From positions 16,436-80,435 of the forward strand of contig NZ_BOSL01000020.1 of assembly GCF_018403325.1 (NCBI RefSeq): DNA of 64,000 bases, written 5' to 3'. Of this stretch, positions 46,030-55,523 are shown in pieces (position 1 is the stretch's first letter; each line of letters starts with the position of its first letter). The notes under the pieces are model-generated. The model did no database searches. It had not been told where the DNA came from and was given only the letters and a program-made list of their open reading frames with translations. The position numbers and the translations under genes are program-made. The stretch comes from Paenibacillus vini (GTDB lineage Bacteria > Bacillota > Bacilli > Paenibacillales > Paenibacillaceae).

Positions 46030-46057
46030 TAAATTCGTCCCTGCAATCTGCCGATAT
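46030..46057 (+). promoter_or_regulatory. Sigma-D (motility) promoter of the chemoreceptor gene
   Basis: TAAA (46030-46033), 16-base spacer, GCCGATAT (46050-46057), an almost exact match to the B. subtilis sigma-D consensus TAAA-N13-16-GCCGATAT. About 130 bases of leader follow, including a hairpin CCTCAAA/TTTGAGG near 46131. Confidence 0.8.
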
Positions 46058-46184
46058 TAAAGAGGAAGTCGTCAATTACTGTCGAATGATGTAAGGTATA
46101 TGAAAAGAAATTTCAGGTATTAAAGGCATGACCTCAAACCTAATTTGAGGGTGCGACGACTATTATGAGCGGTGGGTGATTGAG

Positions 46185-48359
46185 ATGGGTCTGGTTCCGA
46201 AGAGGGAGAACCAAGAGAGCAACAACAAGGAAACCAAGAAAAAAGGCTTGGGGGCAGCAAAAGAAGGTGGGAAGAAATCCTTTGTCATGGGATTAAAGGA
46301 CAAAACTGCATCATCTTTAAGTAATATGCTCCCCAACCAAATGAATCCCAGCAAATCGGTTGGTGTCCGATTATTTTTAATCTTTTTTATTGCTATTATG
46401 TTTTTCGTTTTAACGATTGGTATTATTTCCTACCAAATGGCTAAAGGAACCATTCAGAAGAATGCTGAAAGTGCAAACTTGCAAACTATTGTTCAAACTT
46501 CACAGAAATTGGATATCGTGCTTAAAAAGTACGAAGAAAATCTTCAGCAGATGTTTCTTGATGACGAGATGCAATCTGCGATTATGGATGCTTCGCTATC
46601 CAACATTTCGGATTATGACCGTTTTACGGTAACCAACAAAATGAGAACGCGGCTGAATGGCCTGACCTTTTCCACGAAGGGGATCCTTTCGGTCTATATG
46701 ATCTCTCCGGACAATATCGTAGATGACGTAATTTCCGGAAACACGAACTTGACGTTCTTGGAATCGGTACGTACGCAACCTTGGTTTGATGAAGTCGCCA
46801 AAACCTCGAAAGTTATGTGGATGAACGTTCCGGAAGAGAAAAATTCAGGATCCTCCGTATTCCGGCTTGTAAGATCCGTTCAAAGCGTAAGCAGCATGAA
46901 ACGATTTGTTCTCATAGCGGATATTAATCTGGAAGTGCTGAATGAATACTTAAAAGAATTGAATCTCGGGAAGGGCTCCGAAATTCAAATGTTGACTCCG
47001 GATAATGTAGTAGTCGGTTCTTCGATAGACGGCGAAGAGGGCAAACCGACGGGGATTGACATGAGTAAGGCCGAAGGCCCAACCAACAGCATTTTCACAA
47101 AAAACTCGCAAGGCAAATCGGTACTCGCAGTCTACAATACGCAGGAAACGTCAGGATGGAAGCTGGTAGGTACGGTTGCAACCGCAGAACTTGTCAAGGA
47201 TGCTAACGGTATTTTGCTGACTACATACATTTCTGCAGCCGTAGTAGCTCTCATCACGATTCTTATTGCGATGTGGATGGTCCGCATGATTGCACATCCG
47301 CTGGGTAATTTGAGAAACCTTATGGAAGAAGGCGCGCGTGGTAACCTGAACGTGCGTATGGAAACGAAGGCCAAGGATGAAATCGGTCAGTTGACCGGCA
47401 GCTTTAACCTTATGATGGAGCATATCACCGAACTGGTAAAACAAACGAACAACTCCGCTAAGGATGTACTCGATACGGCTTCCGAGTTGACTCATGCGTC
47501 CAATAAAACGGCGCTTTCGGCGAAGGAAATCGCAGTTGCGACAGAGGAGATAGCTAACGGTGCGACAAGCCTTGCAAACGAAGCTGAACGCGGCAACACG
47601 CTGACGGAGAATATTTCCCGGCAAATGGAGCGGGTTATCCATGCTAACAAAGAGATGGAAGACTCTGCCCATCAGGTCGAGAAGTCAAGTCAATTGGGTA
47701 CCGAATATTTGAACGGGCTGCTGGCAAAAACGAATATGACCGTTGAAATGATCAACGCTTTGACCGATAAGGTCGATTCGCTGAAAGCAAGCACGAATTC
47801 GGTTCTGAAGGTATTGGACGTCATGCAGAACATTACTCAGCAAACCAATATTTTGTCTCTGAACGCTACAATTGAAGCTGCCCGTGCCGGTGCAGCTGGG
47901 CGTGGATTTATGGTGGTCGCCGATGAAATCCGCCAGCTCGCTGATCAGTCGCGGCAATCGATTACGATGGTCGGACAAATTACGGACAACATTCAACAGG
48001 AGATGAATGAAACGGTTCAAGCTTTGTCGGATGCGAGCCCGCTGTTCCAGGAACAGATCAGCTCCGTTAAGGAAACCAGCCAAATCTTCGTTTCCGTTCA
48101 AGAGCAAATGGGTGGATTTATCCGCCATTTGGACACAGTTACGTCTTCTATTGATGAGCTGAACTCTTCTCAAAATGTCCTCTCGGAGGCGATGGGAAAT
48201 GTCAGCGCCGTTGCTCAACAATCCTCGGCTACTTCCGAACAGGTTGCCTCGCTCAGCAGTGAGCAGCAGACCGTCGGAGATCAACTGGTTCAGTTGTCGA
48301 ATAAGCTTGAGAATGTATCCAACGGATTAAAAGAATCCTTGTCCAAATTTACGGTGTAA
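46185..48359 (+). CDS. Methyl-accepting chemotaxis protein
   Basis: 724-residue transmembrane chemoreceptor. Unusual charged N-terminal cytoplasmic stretch of about 60 residues, TM1 (about 66-88), an extracellular dCache-like sensor domain (about 90-335), TM2 (about 343-365), HAMP, then the signalling helices with the conserved hairpin tip QQTNILSLNATIEAARAGAA and GFMVVADEIRQLADQS. No CheR/CheB pentapeptide at the C-terminus. Start ATG 46185 after CGGTGGG. Driven by the sigma-D promoter. Ligand unknown. Confidence 0.92.
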   Translation: MGLVPKRENQESNNKETKKKGLGAAKEGGKKSFVMGLKDKTASSLSNMLPNQMNPSKSVGVRLFLIFFIAIMFFVLTIGIISYQMAKGTIQKNAESANLQTIVQTSQKLDIVLKKYEENLQQMFLDDEMQSAIMDASLSNISDYDRFTVTNKMRTRLNGLTFSTKGILSVYMISPDNIVDDVISGNTNLTFLESVRTQPWFDEVAKTSKVMWMNVPEEKNSGSSVFRLVRSVQSVSSMKRFVLIADINLEVLNEYLKELNLGKGSEIQMLTPDNVVVGSSIDGEEGKPTGIDMSKAEGPTNSIFTKNSQGKSVLAVYNTQETSGWKLVGTVATAELVKDANGILLTTYISAAVVALITILIAMWMVRMIAHPLGNLRNLMEEGARGNLNVRMETKAKDEIGQLTGSFNLMMEHITELVKQTNNSAKDVLDTASELTHASNKTALSAKEIAVATEEIANGATSLANEAERGNTLTENISRQMERVIHANKEMEDSAHQVEKSSQLGTEYLNGLLAKTNMTVEMINALTDKVDSLKASTNSVLKVLDVMQNITQQTNILSLNATIEAARAGAAGRGFMVVADEIRQLADQSRQSITMVGQITDNIQQEMNETVQALSDASPLFQEQISSVKETSQIFVSVQEQMGGFIRHLDTVTSSIDELNSSQNVLSEAMGNVSAVAQQSSATSEQVASLSSEQQTVGDQLVQLSNKLENVSNGLKESLSKFTV

Positions 48360-48380
48360 CACAATAGAGATAATTTACCT

Positions 48381-48417
48381 AGAACCGCCTTGGTGTCCTG
48401 CCACGGCGGTTCTATTT
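48381..48417 (+). terminator. Terminator of the chemoreceptor gene
   Basis: AGAACCGCC/GGCGGTTCT stem, 15-base loop; T-rich tail interrupted by A and G. Confidence 0.7.
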
Positions 48418-48529
48418 GTTGTTATCTATACAAGTTGGACTTAAGAATGCGATGATGGTAAGATTGCCGGATGTGTGAACCCGCTTTTCCCAGGAAATAA
48501 TGGGATAAAAGAAGTTGGGGGCGGAAGGG

Positions 48530-50296
48530 ATGTCATTACTGCGCAAGAAACGCATATTCTATATTTTAATGGCTTTCACTTTGGTTACTGTGTTATTCGC
48601 GGTAAGAATAGCATGGATTCAGTGGGCCTCAGCATATAAGCCTTTAACCGCATCGGGAAGAACCATGAATGAATTGGCAGTCAGACAGCGGGAGGAAGGC
48701 ATACTTCTGGATCCGGGCCGCGGGCAATTCGTGGATCGAAACGGGCAACCGCTGACCGGCTTTACCCGTTGGAGACCCACTCTGTTCCCGGTCTCGGAGC
48801 TGCCGGACAAGGAACATCTGAATATTCTTGCTGATCGGCTCGGGACAACTTCGGACGAACTGAAAACCCTCTGGAGCAGTTTGAAGGTACCTCAACACTG
48901 GGATCGAGATGGGCAAGATAAGAAAAAGGAGTATGTAGAGGCTTGGGCCGTGGCAGCTACCGATGGATTTGAAGTGCTGCCCTTCATGGATCGGTATCCA
49001 GGTGGGACAACCGGAAAGCAATGGCTTGGATATGTCGCTCAGCGACCCGACACGATAATGAAAATCGGTAACCCGCGCTTATTCCCTTTGACTATGCAGG
49101 TAGGCGCCTCGGGGTTGGAAAGAACGCTGGATCGATTCTTGCGGGGAACCGGAGGAACGCGCGCCTATTATTCGGTTGACGGGAAAAAGCGCCCCTTGCC
49201 AGGAATCGGAACTCGGGCGGAAGGGGCGTCAAATCGCTATTACCCGGTTCAAGTACGGACGACCGTCGACAACGGCATTCAAGAAAGGCTGGAAGGGATC
49301 GTTGAACAAATGGATGTGCGCGAAGGAGCCGTTGTCGTGCTGGACGCTAAACAAGGCGATATTGTCTCTATGGTGTCCCGTCCCTTTTTTGACCCGGTCC
49401 ATATCGACTTGGAGGAAGGAAATTGGAGCAACAGGGCTGTGAAGGCCGCGGCTCCAGGCTCGATATTTAAAACGGTAATTGCTGCGGCGGCCCTCGAAGA
49501 AGGCTTGACTCATCCTGGGGAAGTTTTTCATTGTTCCGGACATTACGGCAAATACGGATTATCGTGTTGGAAAAAGGAAGGGCACGGACACATTACGCTG
49601 GAGCAGGGATTTGCCCGGTCCTGTAATGTGGTATTCGCTACTTTGGGGGAGCGTCTATCTGCAGACAGTGTTGCCCGGGGAGCAGCCAAACTGGGCTTGA
49701 ACCAGAAGGTGGGATGGAATGAATCGCATTTTATGGGCGGAGATGATTTGCATCAGCTTGATCAGGAAGAGAAGGGGACCGTGTTCAACCCGGCCGGAGT
49801 CGTCGATGGAGGCGCACTGGCTCAGACCGCCCTTGGTCAGCGCGATGTTACCGTAACGCCGCTCCAAGCGGCTAATCTGGTAGTTACGCTGCTGCATGAC
49901 GGTCAGGTGACCTCTCCCCGCTTAGTCACTCAAATTCGATACAGGGATGAATCCGTCATGGCCAACTTTCCCGTTCATACCATCCGAGGGAACCAAGGGC
50001 AAATATCTGCACGGACCGCCCGATTGCTGCGGGAGTGGATGAGACTGGTCGTCACGGATGGAACCGGTCGCACTTTAGCACAAGCGAAGTGGCCGCTGGC
50101 AGGCAAATCGGGTACCGCCCAGACGAAAAAGGGCGGAAAGGCGATGAACCATCAATGGTTCATCGGGTACGGACCCGTTTCCAATCCGAAATATGCGGTT
50201 GCCGTACTGGTTCAAAATCGTCCGACCGGTTCCGAACATCAGGCTGCCGTTTTGTTCCGCAGAACGATGGATATGCTGGCCGAACAGGGATCATAG
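48530..50296 (+). CDS. Class B penicillin-binding protein (transpeptidase), PbpI/YrrR type
   Basis: 588-residue membrane-anchored D,D-transpeptidase. One N-terminal membrane helix (IFYILMAFTLVTVLFAVRIAW), a dimerisation-type domain, then the catalytic domain with SxxK in APGSIFKTV (Ser near 311), SxN as SCN in FARSCNVVFA (near 368) and KSG in LAGKSGTAQTKKG (near 531). ATG at 48530 follows GGGGGCGGAAGGG. Position after the U32 genes matches yrrR/pbpI in B. subtilis. Sporulation or vegetative role not determinable. Confidence 0.9.
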   Translation: MSLLRKKRIFYILMAFTLVTVLFAVRIAWIQWASAYKPLTASGRTMNELAVRQREEGILLDPGRGQFVDRNGQPLTGFTRWRPTLFPVSELPDKEHLNILADRLGTTSDELKTLWSSLKVPQHWDRDGQDKKKEYVEAWAVAATDGFEVLPFMDRYPGGTTGKQWLGYVAQRPDTIMKIGNPRLFPLTMQVGASGLERTLDRFLRGTGGTRAYYSVDGKKRPLPGIGTRAEGASNRYYPVQVRTTVDNGIQERLEGIVEQMDVREGAVVVLDAKQGDIVSMVSRPFFDPVHIDLEEGNWSNRAVKAAAPGSIFKTVIAAAALEEGLTHPGEVFHCSGHYGKYGLSCWKKEGHGHITLEQGFARSCNVVFATLGERLSADSVARGAAKLGLNQKVGWNESHFMGGDDLHQLDQEEKGTVFNPAGVVDGGALAQTALGQRDVTVTPLQAANLVVTLLHDGQVTSPRLVTQIRYRDESVMANFPVHTIRGNQGQISARTARLLREWMRLVVTDGTGRTLAQAKWPLAGKSGTAQTKKGGKAMNHQWFIGYGPVSNPKYAVAVLVQNRPTGSEHQAAVLFRRTMDMLAEQGS

Positions 50297-50438
50297 TCGC
50301 GCCGGACCTGGCAAAACATCCAGACTCTTTTCCAAAAAAATGACCCTACTCACGTGCTGTGTATGATAAAATAGTGGGGATGCTATGCTTTAGGGCATGA
50401 CAAAGTCATTGATCATAGAAAAGTGGGGAAGAAGCGAC

Positions 50439-51851
50439 ATGGAGACTTTGCTGCTGTGGTTATTCTATATTTCATCGCTATATGCGTTCATACCTGGACT
50501 GATTACACGCATATTTGGCTTTCGGGTGTTCAGACGCGGGGTGAGCGATGATACATTTGCACTTACTTTTGACGATGGTCCAGATCCTGTTTATACCCCT
50601 AAATTGCTGGATTTGCTGAAGCGTTATGATGCCAAGGCAACCTTCTTCGTTGTCGGTTCCAATGCGGAGAAACATCCCGATTTGATTAAACGGATGCATG
50701 AGGAAGGCCATTTGATCGGAAGTCATAATTATGTGCATAAGACAAACTGGCTGATGGGACCTGCGGCCGTCAAGAAACAGATACAGAAAACAAGCAACAT
50801 CATTCAGGAAGTAACAGGGCTCAAAACGAATTACTATCGTCCGCCATGGGGCATTGTGAACCTGTTTGATTTCGCGAAGCGGGATAATACGCAAATTGTG
50901 CTCTGGTCAGCGATGTTCAGTGACTGGCGCGAACGGATCGGCTCAGATCGCCTGACCGAGCGGATGATGAAGAAGCTTCGGGGCGGAGAAGTATTCCTGC
51001 TGCATGATTGCGGATCTACGCTGGGAGCCAACAGCGGCGCACCGGGCGAAATGCTGATCGCTTTGGACCGGATTCTGCAAGAGGCTGAGAAGAGAAATCT
51101 GAGAAGCATTCGGGTAGATGAATTGATTCGGACAAGCGAATCGGTGAAGAATCTGGCGAGTTCTGACGGGAAGGTTACACCGGTCGGTCCCAAGCGGTTG
51201 TCGTGGGCCAAACGATGCGTTGTTTTTTTGTGGTTGCTTTGGGAAAAAATATTCCACCTGTTGTTCCAGCTTCAAACGGCCAACAAGGAAGATCCGTTCT
51301 TGCATTTTCGAATCCGGCCTTATCACGGGGACCCTGTTGAAATGATCGGAGGAAACATGCTTCGCGGCGGAGACAAGGTCATGGAACTGCATTTTGACAA
51401 TAAAAAGCTGTTTGAAATAGGTACGCGCTCCAAGTCTCCCGTACAGCTGGCTATCAAGATGGTTCGCAGCATGGAGAAGGAATTGCCGAAGCTGGCAAAG
51501 ATCGTGGTGGACCATCACGAATTGCATGAGGTCAAAGCGCTTTACGGCGTAAGCATGATTAACCGCGGACCTGAACAGTTCGGCTTTACGGTGACCGATC
51601 TTCCGAAAGGCTGGTTTGCCAAATCATCGCAATGGTACTTGAAATTTTTGCTTCGAGTCATTCATCCGGATGGAGGCTCCCGGTTAAAGCAGTCCGCCGA
51701 GCATATGATTCCCAAGCTGATCGTGATGCCTGTCGATTATCTCGTTACGCAGTATTTGACAGACGGTTCTCATCGGAAGATGGCCGGGAAACAGGAAAAT
51801 GAAGTAGTGGAAGAAGAAGCGGTTTTAAGCGCGACGATTCCATGCCCATAG
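50439..51851 (+). CDS. Polysaccharide deacetylase with C-terminal YkoP-like extension
   Basis: 470-residue protein. A short membrane-like N-terminus (LLLWLFYISSLYAFIPGLI) is followed by a NodB deacetylase domain: TFDDGPDP (motif 1, near 45), GHLIGSHNYVH (motif 2 with metal His), RPPWG (motif 3) and LLHDCG (motif 5). The last 200 residues form a separate domain ending near 450 that I can only compare loosely with Bacillus YkoP. Probable target is peptidoglycan or another N-acetylated surface glycan. ATG 50439 after GGGGAAG. Confidence 0.85.
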   Translation: METLLLWLFYISSLYAFIPGLITRIFGFRVFRRGVSDDTFALTFDDGPDPVYTPKLLDLLKRYDAKATFFVVGSNAEKHPDLIKRMHEEGHLIGSHNYVHKTNWLMGPAAVKKQIQKTSNIIQEVTGLKTNYYRPPWGIVNLFDFAKRDNTQIVLWSAMFSDWRERIGSDRLTERMMKKLRGGEVFLLHDCGSTLGANSGAPGEMLIALDRILQEAEKRNLRSIRVDELIRTSESVKNLASSDGKVTPVGPKRLSWAKRCVVFLWLLWEKIFHLLFQLQTANKEDPFLHFRIRPYHGDPVEMIGGNMLRGGDKVMELHFDNKKLFEIGTRSKSPVQLAIKMVRSMEKELPKLAKIVVDHHELHEVKALYGVSMINRGPEQFGFTVTDLPKGWFAKSSQWYLKFLLRVIHPDGGSRLKQSAEHMIPKLIVMPVDYLVTQYLTDGSHRKMAGKQENEVVEEEAVLSATIPCP

Positions 51852-51875
51852 CACTTTTAAATCCATGATACAAAA

Positions 51876-51910
51876 AAGAAACCGTCCGGCAGCTGCCCGG
51901 ACGGTTTCTT
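51876..51910. terminator. Bidirectional terminator between the deacetylase gene and ilvD
   Basis: Perfect 14-bp stem AAGAAACCGTCCGG/CCGGACGGTTTCTT with flanking A and T tracts. Confidence 0.88.
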
Positions 51911-51936
51911 CATGTATGTTGATTATCAAATGAATA

Positions 51937-53622
51937 TTAGATCTTCAATACGCCGCCGGAGCTAGCGTTAGTAACGAGCTTGGAATAACGGGCAAGGTAG
52001 CCGGTTTTAACTTTTGGCTCGAAGCCTTTCCAGTTGGCGCGGCGGCGTGCCATTTCTTCGTCATCGACGTGCAGTTCGATCTTCCGGTTGTTCAGATCCA
52101 ATTCGATGATGTCACCATCTTCGACAAAGGCGATCGGTCCGCCTTCAGCGGCTTCCGGAGAAATATGTCCGATGCTGATACCGCGGGAAGCGCCGGAGAA
52201 GCGTCCGTCGGTGATGAGGCCGACTTTGGCTCCAAGGCCCATGCCGACGATTTGGGAAGTAGGAGCCAGCATTTCCGGCATACCCGGTCCGCCTTTTGGT
52301 CCTTCATAGCGGATGACCACTACGCTGCCTTCCTTCACCTTGCCGTTTGCGATGCCTTCAAGCGCTTGCTCCTGGGAGTCGAAGCAGATGGCAGGGCCTT
52401 TATGATAGCCGCCGACCGAAGGATCCACGGCGCCGACTTTGATGACGGAACCTTCCGGAGCCAGGTTACCGTACAGAATGGCCAAGCCGCCTTTTTCCGA
52501 ATGCGGCTTATCGATCGGATGGATGACGCTGTGATCCAGAATCTCGCAGCCTTCCACGTTTTCGGCGATCGTTTTGCCTGTTACGGTGATCCGGTCTCCA
52601 TAAATGGCTCCCGGCTTCTTGAGCAGCTCATGCAGTACGGCGCTTACGCCGCCGGCGCGGTGAACGTCCTCGATGAAAAGATCGGAGGCAGGAGCCAGCT
52701 TAGCGATATGAGGTACGCGGTTTGCTACTTCATTAATGCGCTCCAGCGGATAATCGATCCCCGCTTCCTGCGCCAAGGCGAGTGTGTGCAGCACCGTATT
52801 CGTGGAGCCGCCCATAGCCATGTCGAGCGCAAACGCGTTGTCGATCGATTCCTGAGTTACGATGTCGCGCGGCTTGAGGTCCAGATTGATCAATTCCATC
52901 AACTGACGTGCCGATTGTCTTACGAAATCGCGGCGTTCTTCAGCCACCGCCAGGATCGTTCCGTTACCCGGCATAGCCAAGCCCAATGCTTCCGCCAGAC
53001 AGTTCATGGAGTTAGCCGTGAACATACCGGAACAAGAGCCGCAAGTAGGACAACCGAATTGTTCAAGCTCGAGCAGATCATCATCGCTGATTTGTCCCGC
53101 TTGATGGGCGCCTACGCCTTCAAATACGGAAGTAAGCGAAAGCTTGCGGCCTTTGCTGTCTACGCCGGCCTTCATCGGTCCGCCGCTGACAAACACGGTC
53201 GGAATGTTGACGCGAAGTGCGCCCATCATCATTCCCGGTGTGATTTTGTCGCAGTTCGGGATGCAGACCATGCCGTCGAACCAGTGTGCGGAAACGACGG
53301 TTTCCAGGGAGTCGGCGATAATTTCCCGGCTCGGCAGGGAATAACGCATTCCGATGTGGCCCATGGCGATTCCGTCGTCCACACCGATCGTGTTGAACTC
53401 AAACGGTACTCCGCCGGCTTCGCGGATTGCTTCTTTGACGATTTTGCCGAACTCCTGCAGATGCACGTGTCCTGGCACGATATCGATATACGAGTTGCAC
53501 ACCGCGATAAACGGTTTGCCGAAATCTTCTTCCTTCACGCCTGCGGCCCGCAGTAAGCTGCGGTGAGGAGCGCGGTCGAAGCCTTTTTTGATCATGTCTG
53601 AACGCATTTTTTTTGCTGCCAT
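51937..53622 (-). CDS. ilvD: Dihydroxy-acid dehydratase
   Basis: Fe-S dehydratase of valine, isoleucine and leucine synthesis. 561 residues; cluster cysteines in CNSYID (near 48), [10 protein letters not shown] (near 122) and [17 protein letters not shown] (near 194). It is alone on the minus strand, not in an ilv-leu operon. The ATG at 53622 follows GGGGTGAATC, a moderate ribosome site. Confidence 0.96.
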   Translation of the reverse strand: MAAKKMRSDMIKKGFDRAPHRSLLRAAGVKEEDFGKPFIAVCNSYIDIVPGHVHLQEFGKIVKEAIREAGGVPFEFNTIGVDDGIAMGHIGMRYSLPSREIIADSLETVVSAHWFDGMVCIPNCDKITPGMMMGALRVNIPTVFVSGGPMKAGVDSKGRKLSLTSVFEGVGAHQAGQISDDDLLELEQFGCPTCGSCSGMFTANSMNCLAEALGLAMPGNGTILAVAEERRDFVRQSARQLMELINLDLKPRDIVTQESIDNAFALDMAMGGSTNTVLHTLALAQEAGIDYPLERINEVANRVPHIAKLAPASDLFIEDVHRAGGVSAVLHELLKKPGAIYGDRITVTGKTIAENVEGCEILDHSVIHPIDKPHSEKGGLAILYGNLAPEGSVIKVGAVDPSVGGYHKGPAICFDSQEQALEGIANGKVKEGSVVVIRYEGPKGGPGMPEMLAPTSQIVGMGLGAKVGLITDGRFSGASRGISIGHISPEAAEGGPIAFVEDGDIIELDLNNRKIELHVDDEEMARRRANWKGFEPKVKTGYLARYSKLVTNASSGGVLKI

Positions 53623-53728
53623 GATGATTCACCCCACTAAAAGAATATATTGATTTTGGAACTTTACACCGCTAAAGGTTTTCTTTAAAGTCTATCATAT
53701 GTATTCCGGTTTTTCTAGCAACGAAAAA

Positions 53729-53757
53729 AAGAAACCCCGGTGCTACCGGAGCTTCTT
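53729..53757 (-). terminator. Terminator of the KGG-repeat gene
   Basis: Imperfect stem AAGAAaCCCCGGT/ACCGGaGcTTCTT; on the minus strand it is followed by a seven-T run. Confidence 0.7.
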
Positions 53758-53792
53758 CTGCAAGGAAACCGGGTAAATAACCACGACTTCCA

Positions 53793-54053
53793 TTATTTGT
53801 TGTTATTATTGCGGGCTTCTCCGCCTTTTCGGCCAATCTCGCGGTAAAACTCCTTGTCATGCTTCTCCGAAGTGGCTTCTCCGCCCTTTTGGCCAATCTC
53901 TTGGTAGAATTCCTTGTCATGGTTGCGGGAGGTTGCTTCTCCGCCCTTTTGGCCGATCTCCTGATAAAATTCCTTACCGTGGTTTTTGGAGGTGGCTTGT
54001 CCTCCTAAACGGCCTGCTTCCTCACGGCTCATTTTACCCTTGCTCCGTGCCAT
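53793..54053 (-). CDS. KGG-repeat stress protein (GsiB/YciG-like)
   Basis: 86-residue hydrophilic protein: a first degenerate unit (SREEAGRLGGQATSKNHGKEF) and then three close 20-residue repeats of YQEIGQKGGEATSxxHDKEF, encoded by 60-bp DNA repeats. Such LEA-like proteins respond to glucose starvation, desiccation or heat in Bacillus (GsiB). ATG at 54053 follows AAGGAGTTG; the longer frame upstream has no site. No clear sigma-B promoter was found in the 60 bases before it. Confidence 0.88.
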   Translation of the reverse strand: MARSKGKMSREEAGRLGGQATSKNHGKEFYQEIGQKGGEATSRNHDKEFYQEIGQKGGEATSEKHDKEFYREIGRKGGEARNNNNK

Positions 54054-54150
54054 GCTTATCAACTCCTTAGGTCGTTTTTGTCTTCCGTATGCTTTATTTA
54101 CCACGGTCAGTTAGTTTGAAACCAATATTCGAAATAAAAAGCAAAAAAGC

Positions 54151-54175
54151 AAAAAGGACCTATATGGTCCTTTTT
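54151..54175. terminator. Bidirectional terminator
   Basis: AAAAAGGACC/GGTCCTTTTT with a 5-base TATAT loop. Serves the minus-strand acyltransferase gene. Confidence 0.88.
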
Positions 54176-54197
54176 GTGTATTTTATATCAAAATTTG

Positions 54198-55238
54198 TTA
54201 ATGATTGAATTGTCCGAGAGCTCTACGCTCCAATTCTACTACCCATTGAACCGGCGGTTCAATCGCCGGGGAGGTCCATTTACGGACAGCCGGCTGGCTG
54301 AGCAATACGGTCAGGATCACAGCTCCGGCAATCAGACCGAGGGTGGCCGCTCCCGTATGAATATAGTCATAGAGCGGAGAAGCCGCCGCCACACGGATAA
54401 TCAAGCCGTGAAGTAAAAAGACGTACAGCGTTCTGCGTCCGAAATCCGTCAGCCGGCTCTCTTTTGCCGGAACAAAGGAAAGGAAGATGGCGCCGGCAAA
54501 CAGCTGCAATAGGTACAAAGACAGTCGGATTAATCCGGCATACCATTCGTGATGATCGAGCTGCATATAAGTCATGTTTCCATATAACCAGCCGGGAATC
54601 AGATTGCCGCCTCCCAGGTAAAGTACAAGGAACAGTCCTGCCGATAGCATCATGCCGGTGACTCTAACCTTACGGGTAAGGAATTTCTCCAAAGCGGCAA
54701 AAGAAAAGTGATAGCCCGCTATGAAGAACGGGAGGAACACAAAGGTCCGGGAAAAGCTGAGCCAGGTTCCGTCCAATTGCAGATAGCCGACCAGTACGCC
54801 CAGAAGGACCGAGATGGCAATCTGTTGAAGCGGCGAACACTTGCGTAAGGATAGCAGGACCAAACGCCAGCAGAAATGGCTGGCCAGGAACCAAAGAAGC
54901 AGGTAGGGTGCAAAGAACGAATGTTGAATATTTTTCACTTGGAATACGGTTATATCAAGCACGGAGTACAAGGTTTGAAAAATAATATACTGCATGCCGA
55001 TCTGAAGCAGTACTTTGCGGCCGGCTTCCCCGGTGAGGCTGGATTTGGCAAAATACCCGGTTACAAATACGAACAGAGGCATATGAAAAGTGAAAATCCA
55101 CATATAGAGCGAATGAATTCCATCCATCCGGCTAATTAGCGGTTCTATCGCATTGCCGATAAAGACGCATACGATGAGCAGAAAGCGCAGGTTGAGGAAA
55201 AATGTCTCACCCCGTTGATTTAAATGTGTTGCCGACAT
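54198..55238 (-). CDS. Acyltransferase 3 family membrane protein (OatA/fucose-O-acetylase-like)
   Basis: 346-residue membrane protein with about ten hydrophobic segments and family features: NLRFLLIVCVFIGNAI at the N-terminus, and TFHMPLFVFVTGYFAKS (the conserved F-H-M-P-L-F-x-x-x-G-Y) near 50. Members O-acetylate cell wall or exported polysaccharides. The lipid or glycan acceptor is unknown. The 285 bases upstream hold A/T-rich sequence and no further gene. Confidence 0.85.
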   Translation of the reverse strand: MSATHLNQRGETFFLNLRFLLIVCVFIGNAIEPLISRMDGIHSLYMWIFTFHMPLFVFVTGYFAKSSLTGEAGRKVLLQIGMQYIIFQTLYSVLDITVFQVKNIQHSFFAPYLLLWFLASHFCWRLVLLSLRKCSPLQQIAISVLLGVLVGYLQLDGTWLSFSRTFVFLPFFIAGYHFSFAALEKFLTRKVRVTGMMLSAGLFLVLYLGGGNLIPGWLYGNMTYMQLDHHEWYAGLIRLSLYLLQLFAGAIFLSFVPAKESRLTDFGRRTLYVFLLHGLIIRVAAASPLYDYIHTGAATLGLIAGAVILTVLLSQPAVRKWTSPAIEPPVQWVVELERRALGQFNH

Positions 55239-55441
55239 GACGTTAAGCCCCTTCCCATGCAGCTTTCGCTACCCGTAAAGCAATAGCAGAGCAACAGCTG
55301 GAATATTAAAAATTTGAATTATTGTTCTCTTGTTTAAAAATACTCTCTTTGAAAGGGAAACCTTGTGATTAATATCACAATAGAAAACGCTCTCAGATGT
55401 CTTAGTTGTGACCAACTGATGAAACCTGCTCCATTGCGGTT

Positions 55442-55470
55442 TTGTCTCTTTGCTATGCACGGGGTACAAT
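55442..55470 (+). promoter_or_regulatory. Promoter of the HAD-sirtuin operon
   Basis: TTGTCT (55442-55447), 17-base spacer, TACAAT (55465-55470). Confidence 0.6.
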
Positions 55471-55523
55471 GAGGATAATATATAGAAAATTCAAAATTTT
55501 AGGCGATGCTTGGAGGTGCTTGA

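Noticed and set aside
45833-46184. Cyclic di-GMP riboswitch before the chemoreceptor
   Set aside because: Most of this region lies upstream of the sigma-D promoter, and the GEMM core motifs could not be found.
52069-53556. 495-codon plus-strand frame across ilvD
   Set aside because: Antisense to ilvD, with no recognisable domain and no ribosome site; ilvD has all its cluster cysteines.
53672-53920. Second minus-strand frame overlapping the KGG-repeat gene
   Set aside because: Runs in another frame of the same 60-bp repeats and crosses the terminator; only the KGG frame has a ribosome site.
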